From CADEDH01 sp050330635 (GTDB taxonomy: Bacteria; Actinomycetota; Acidimicrobiia; Acidimicrobiales; SZUA-35), in assembly GCA_050330635.1 (NCBI GenBank), contig JBHJNQ010000022.1, positions 8,919 to 72,918 of the forward strand: a stretch of DNA of 64,000 nucleotides. Reading direction: 5' to 3'. The translations under genes were made by a program, and so were the position numbers. The notes beneath the pieces were generated by a model, which saw only the letters and a list, made by a program, of their open reading frames with translations, was not told where the DNA came from and ran no database searches. Positions 61,375-64,000 of this stretch are shown piece after piece (positions within the stretch are counted from its first letter, which is position 1; each line of letters starts with the position of its first letter).

Positions 61375-61815
61375 TCAGGGGACGGCGCCGACGGCTCCGT
61401 CGAGCCAGGCCCCGATGCGGGCGGCGGGCTGGGCCCCGACCTGGCGGGCCACCTCGACCCCGTCCCGGAACAGGATCATCGTCGGGATGCCCTGCACCCC
61501 GAAACGTCGGGACACCGCGGGCTGGGCGTCGACATCGACCTTGAGGACCCGCAGGGCGCCGGCCCGTTCGCCCGCCACCTGCTCGATGGCGGGGCCGACC
61601 ATGCGGCACGGACCGCACCACTCGGCCCAGAAGTCGACGAGCACGGGCAGCGTCGAGGTGGCGATGACCTGGTCGAAGGTGGCGGTGTCGACGTCGACCA
61701 CGAGGGGGAGGTCTCGTTTGCAGCGGCCGCAGCGGGCCTTGCCGGCGGCCACCACCGGCACCCGGTTCCGGGTGGCGCAGTGGGGGCAGCTGACGTCGTG
61801 GGTCGTCGTGGTCAT
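61375..61815 (-). CDS. trxC: Thioredoxin with N-terminal zinc ribbon
   Basis: This 146-residue protein has an N-terminal zinc ribbon with CPHC and CGRC pairs, then a thioredoxin domain with the active site WAEWCGPCRM and cis-proline segment GIPTMILF. The arrangement matches thioredoxin 2 (TrxC), a reductant for protein disulfides. It starts 1 base after the hibernation-factor-like gene on the same strand, so the two are in one operon. Confidence 0.93.
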   Translation of the reverse strand: MTTTTHDVSCPHCATRNRVPVVAAGKARCGRCKRDLPLVVDVDTATFDQVIATSTLPVLVDFWAEWCGPCRMVGPAIEQVAGERAGALRVLKVDVDAQPAVSRRFGVQGIPTMILFRDGVEVARQVGAQPAARIGAWLDGAVGAVP

Positions 61816-61816
61816 G

Positions 61817-63286
61817 TCAGGTGCTTCCGTTCATCGGGGCGTCGGCGGGGTTGGTGGCGCGGTCGACGGTTTCGTCGTCGTCCACCGGTGGGGTGATGAG
61901 CCCGTAGTGACCGTCGTAGCGTCGATACACGACGTTGGCTCGACCGGTGACGGCGTTGGCGAAGAACACGAACGGTCGACCTGTCCCGTCGAGGATCCCG
62001 ATGGCCTCGCTCACCGGCAGGGTGGGGGCGTCCTCGTCGACCGCCTCGACCTCTGCCGGTCGGGAGACGTCCAGCCCTGCGGTCACGGGGTGCAGGACCG
62101 CCGTGCCGTCGGGTCGACGCTCGATCAGGTGGTCGAGCCCGGTGCTGAGTTCGACGAAGAGATGGAAGTCGTAGTCGAGCAGGTCGAGGTCCCACAGCGC
62201 CTCTTCTACCGTCAGCTCCTCCGGCGCATATGACTTGTGGCGCACGATCTCCCGTTCGCCGACCGGCCGATCGGCGTACGGGGGCCGGGCGGGCGGGGTG
62301 TCGCCATGGCGCCAGGTGCCGTCGCCGGAGCGGCGATGGCGCGGCGGTTCGTGGTGGTGGGCCAGCTTGTTGTGGAGCCGGCTCAACGCCTCGTCGGCCG
62401 CCTGGGCCGGCCCCGGCGCCGCCGCCTCGGTCCGCACAACCCGGTGGCCGATCTCGACACTGACCTGGGCCGACGCCGGGATTCCGGGTTTCGACGGTTG
62501 GGTCAGCTTGATCCGCCCCGTGCGGGTGCCGGCGGCGACGGTCTCGGTGAGATGACGCAACCTGGCCACGGCGTCCTCGGCCACGCCGTCGGGGACCGGC
62601 CCGACGGTGACCACGTCGACCGGCACCTCCCCGACCGCCTTCTGGTCGGCCCCGACCGCCCATTGGTCGACCCCGACCGCCCATTGGTCGGCCCCGAGCC
62701 ACAGCTCGACGATCGCTCCCCGGTCGACCCGGGCCAGTGCCACGGCGGCGGTGTCACCCCCGCGCTCGACACGGATCAGCTGATCGACACCGTGCATGTC
62801 GACGCCTGTGGCGTCAGCGCCGAGCCAGCCGCTGCGCTCGAGGGCAGCGTGGACACGTCGCCGCCCGTGGTGACGGCCGGCGTCGTCGTTGATGACGGCA
62901 TCGGGCCCGCACAGGGACACGGCGGCGTCGAGGTCGTGGGCGGCCAGGGCGTCGAGCCAGGCCCGCACCACCCGGAACGGCTGGGTGGTGACGTCGATCC
63001 CGTAGGCCTCCTGGGTGGCGGTGCGGACCTTGGCCCCGGGGCGCTTGGCCCCGACGAGGTCACCGAAGCGGCGCTGCCGCTTGTTCGTCCTGGTACCGGC
63101 GCGAAGACGGACGGCGAACGCCCGGTCCTCGCCGTCGACCCGTCGAAGCTCGTAGCGTACCCGGGCGCCGTGGACGCGGGCCGAGGTCGCCACCTCGCCC
63201 AGCTCGGCGATGCAGGTCCGGCCCCGGCGGATGATGTGGACCCGCCCGGCCTCGGTGTCGACACGTGTCACTCTCCCATCGGGCAC
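61817..63286 (-). CDS. Ribosome-hibernation-factor-like protein with NTF2-like insert and triplicated heptapeptide
   Basis: This 489-residue protein has a basic N-terminal beta domain of about 90 residues, an NTF2/SnoaL-like domain (about 100-197), a repeat of seven residues three times (GVDQWAV-type, about 198-219), an S30AE-like domain with RTGRIKLTQPSKPG, and two related C-terminal S30AE-C units (YAPEELTVEEALWDLDLLDYDFHL, cut, and RANVVYRRYDGHYGLI). HPF/RaiA proteins dimerise ribosomes or protect them when growth stops. GTG at 63286 is used because GAGGAGGG precedes it. The middle NTF2-like domain is unusual for this family. Its stop lies one base before the thioredoxin start. Confidence 0.75.
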   Translation of the reverse strand: MPDGRVTRVDTEAGRVHIIRRGRTCIAELGEVATSARVHGARVRYELRRVDGEDRAFAVRLRAGTRTNKRQRRFGDLVGAKRPGAKVRTATQEAYGIDVTTQPFRVVRAWLDALAAHDLDAAVSLCGPDAVINDDAGRHHGRRRVHAALERSGWLGADATGVDMHGVDQLIRVERGGDTAAVALARVDRGAIVELWLGADQWAVGVDQWAVGADQKAVGEVPVDVVTVGPVPDGVAEDAVARLRHLTETVAAGTRTGRIKLTQPSKPGIPASAQVSVEIGHRVVRTEAAAPGPAQAADEALSRLHNKLAHHHEPPRHRRSGDGTWRHGDTPPARPPYADRPVGEREIVRHKSYAPEELTVEEALWDLDLLDYDFHLFVELSTGLDHLIERRPDGTAVLHPVTAGLDVSRPAEVEAVDEDAPTLPVSEAIGILDGTGRPFVFFANAVTGRANVVYRRYDGHYGLITPPVDDDETVDRATNPADAPMNGST

Positions 63287-63827
63287 GATGGCCCTCCTCT
63301 CAGCTGGGGTCGGTCGTCCAGGGGTCGTCGATCGTCGGTGGTCCGACGCCCCGTGGCGGGCCGCCCTCCCTCCGGTTTCCCAGCGACGACCAGGGTGGAA
63401 CTCCCCCGAACGGGCGGAGACAGCGCTCCTCCGCCGGAGGCGACGACCCCCGGCCCAACACCCCAGGGGTCGAGCCCGAACGGCGGCTGGGGACGCGGGG
63501 CCAGCCCGGGCACGAGCGGCGCAACGTCGGCGAGGAGGCACGCGGTGTGGCCTGGCGTCATGGCTACCTCCGGGTCGTCGGCGGGCACGAGCATGATGCA
63601 CCCCGAACGGTGAGCGGCCCAGTGGCGAAGGTCCCGATCCCACCGGCGGGCTGGACGGGCGTCGCGAGTCGCGCCGACCACAACGTCTTGTGTCGGCCCC
63701 ACCACACAGGGTGAGCGACTTTGTAACCGTCCTGTGCATTGTGTCACAGGGGCAAAGACGTACAAGATGTGACGACTTGCACGGCCATCCGAGTGGACGG
63801 CCTTGACCCCAAGGGGAGCGATCTCTT
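63287..63827. other. Divergent leader before the hibernation-factor and lipoprotein genes
   Basis: About 540 bases separate the two starts. Reverse and forward open frames here are low-complexity and have no family match. A short inverted repeat, CCTGTG and CACAGG with an 8-base loop, lies near 63731, about 95 bases before the lipoprotein ATG, and may be an operator. No promoter hexamers can be called with confidence. Confidence 0.4.
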
Positions 63828-64000
63828 ATGTACCGACTTACGCGCTTGTTTGCGTTGTTCTTCGCGTTGGTGCTCATCGCCAGCGCTTGTGGTGGTGGTG
63901 ATGACGACGCCGGCACCGACGCCGGCGAGGAGGAGGGGCTGCAGGGGGGCGGGGTCGATGACGACGCTGCGGCCGAGGCGCTGACCTCGACCACCGCTGC
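63828..64000 (+). CDS. Lipoprotein, N-terminal part only
   Basis: The ATG at 63828 follows AAGGGGAG and opens a frame that continues past the window. The first 57 codons give a signal peptide with lipobox LIASAC at residues 16-21, then an Asp/Gly-rich acidic stretch. It is probably the lipid-anchored substrate-binding subunit of a transporter or another surface lipoprotein, but the diagnostic part lies outside the window. Confidence 0.8.
   Translation, partial: MYRLTRLFALFFALVLIASACGGGDDDAGTDAGEEEGLQGGGVDDDAAAEALTSTTA

Noticed and set aside
63288..63765. 165-codon reverse frame upstream of the hibernation-factor gene
   Set aside because: No known domain is seen and composition is disorder-like; the good ribosome-binding site belongs to the GTG at 63286.

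Overview
The window is very GC-rich (about 70% by eye) and densely coded, with G/C-rich third codon positions, many GTG/TTG starts and 4-base start/stop overlaps. The gene families are typical of Actinobacteria: a wax-ester synthase/DGAT, an Rpf-like transglycosylase, an SCO6745-type protein, a luciferase-like flavin oxidoreductase, actinobacterial PPOX proteins, and DUF1918 and DUF6131 proteins. Many acyl-CoA, VOC and amidohydrolase genes recall Acidimicrobiia (Ilumatobacter/Iamia relatives). That placement is inference. No rRNA, tRNA, insertion sequence, prophage or CRISPR array was seen.

Region by region. 0-2 kb: the start of an ABC ATPase, then a ribbon-helix-helix regulator overlapping a DNA methyltransferase. 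2-13.4 kb: lipid/xenobiotic-type enzymes (alpha/beta hydrolase, luciferase-like oxidoreductase, SCO6745 protein, TesB thioesterase, SnoaL protein, MFS exporter, PPOX, amidohydrolase, Baeyer-Villiger-type monooxygenase) with several gene remnants between 6.3 and 8.7 kb. 13.6-17.7 kb: a Kef-type antiporter, a PPOX gene broken by one in-frame stop, and a methyltransferase pair. 17.8-25.5 kb: an envelope-polysaccharide locus with two GT2 glycosyltransferases, a 1027-residue flippase/polymerase-like fusion, a small membrane protein and a secreted GH16 glucanase. 25.7-27 kb: an MFS transporter.

27.2-36.1 kb is the most unusual part. It is a co-directional run of six genes: an ArsC-like/PhoU fusion whose phosphatase loop lacks its arginine, a membrane GGDEF-EAL protein, a 73-residue protein, a circularly permuted ATP-grasp/alpha-E fusion, a transglutaminase and a zinc metallopeptidase. 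The middle genes overlap by 4 bases. Known families suggest a peptide ligation/modification system, here apparently placed beside phosphate and cyclic-di-GMP signalling genes.

36.5-43.2 kb: a two-HTH regulator, a universal stress protein, small membrane and proline-rich proteins, ApbE, a DUF937-CHRD-OmpA envelope protein and an HD hydrolase. 43.2-48.8 kb: a degenerate DUF4214/phosphodiester-glycosidase remnant, a MecA_N-type penicillin-binding protein, a PstS-like lipoprotein, a rhodanese and an SDR. 48.9-51.4 kb: an ammonium module (short winged-helix regulator, amt, glnB) with GlnR-box-like repeats before both the regulator and amt. 51.5-54.8 kb: a small coiled-coil-type protein, the Rpf-like protein and the wax-ester synthase. 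55-61.3 kb: a co-directional catabolic cluster (two VOC proteins, carboxymuconolactone-decarboxylase-like protein, class III CoA transferase, DinB protein, MetE-like protein, acyl-CoA dehydrogenase). 61.4-64 kb: thioredoxin, an unusual ribosome-hibernation-factor relative and the start of a lipoprotein gene.
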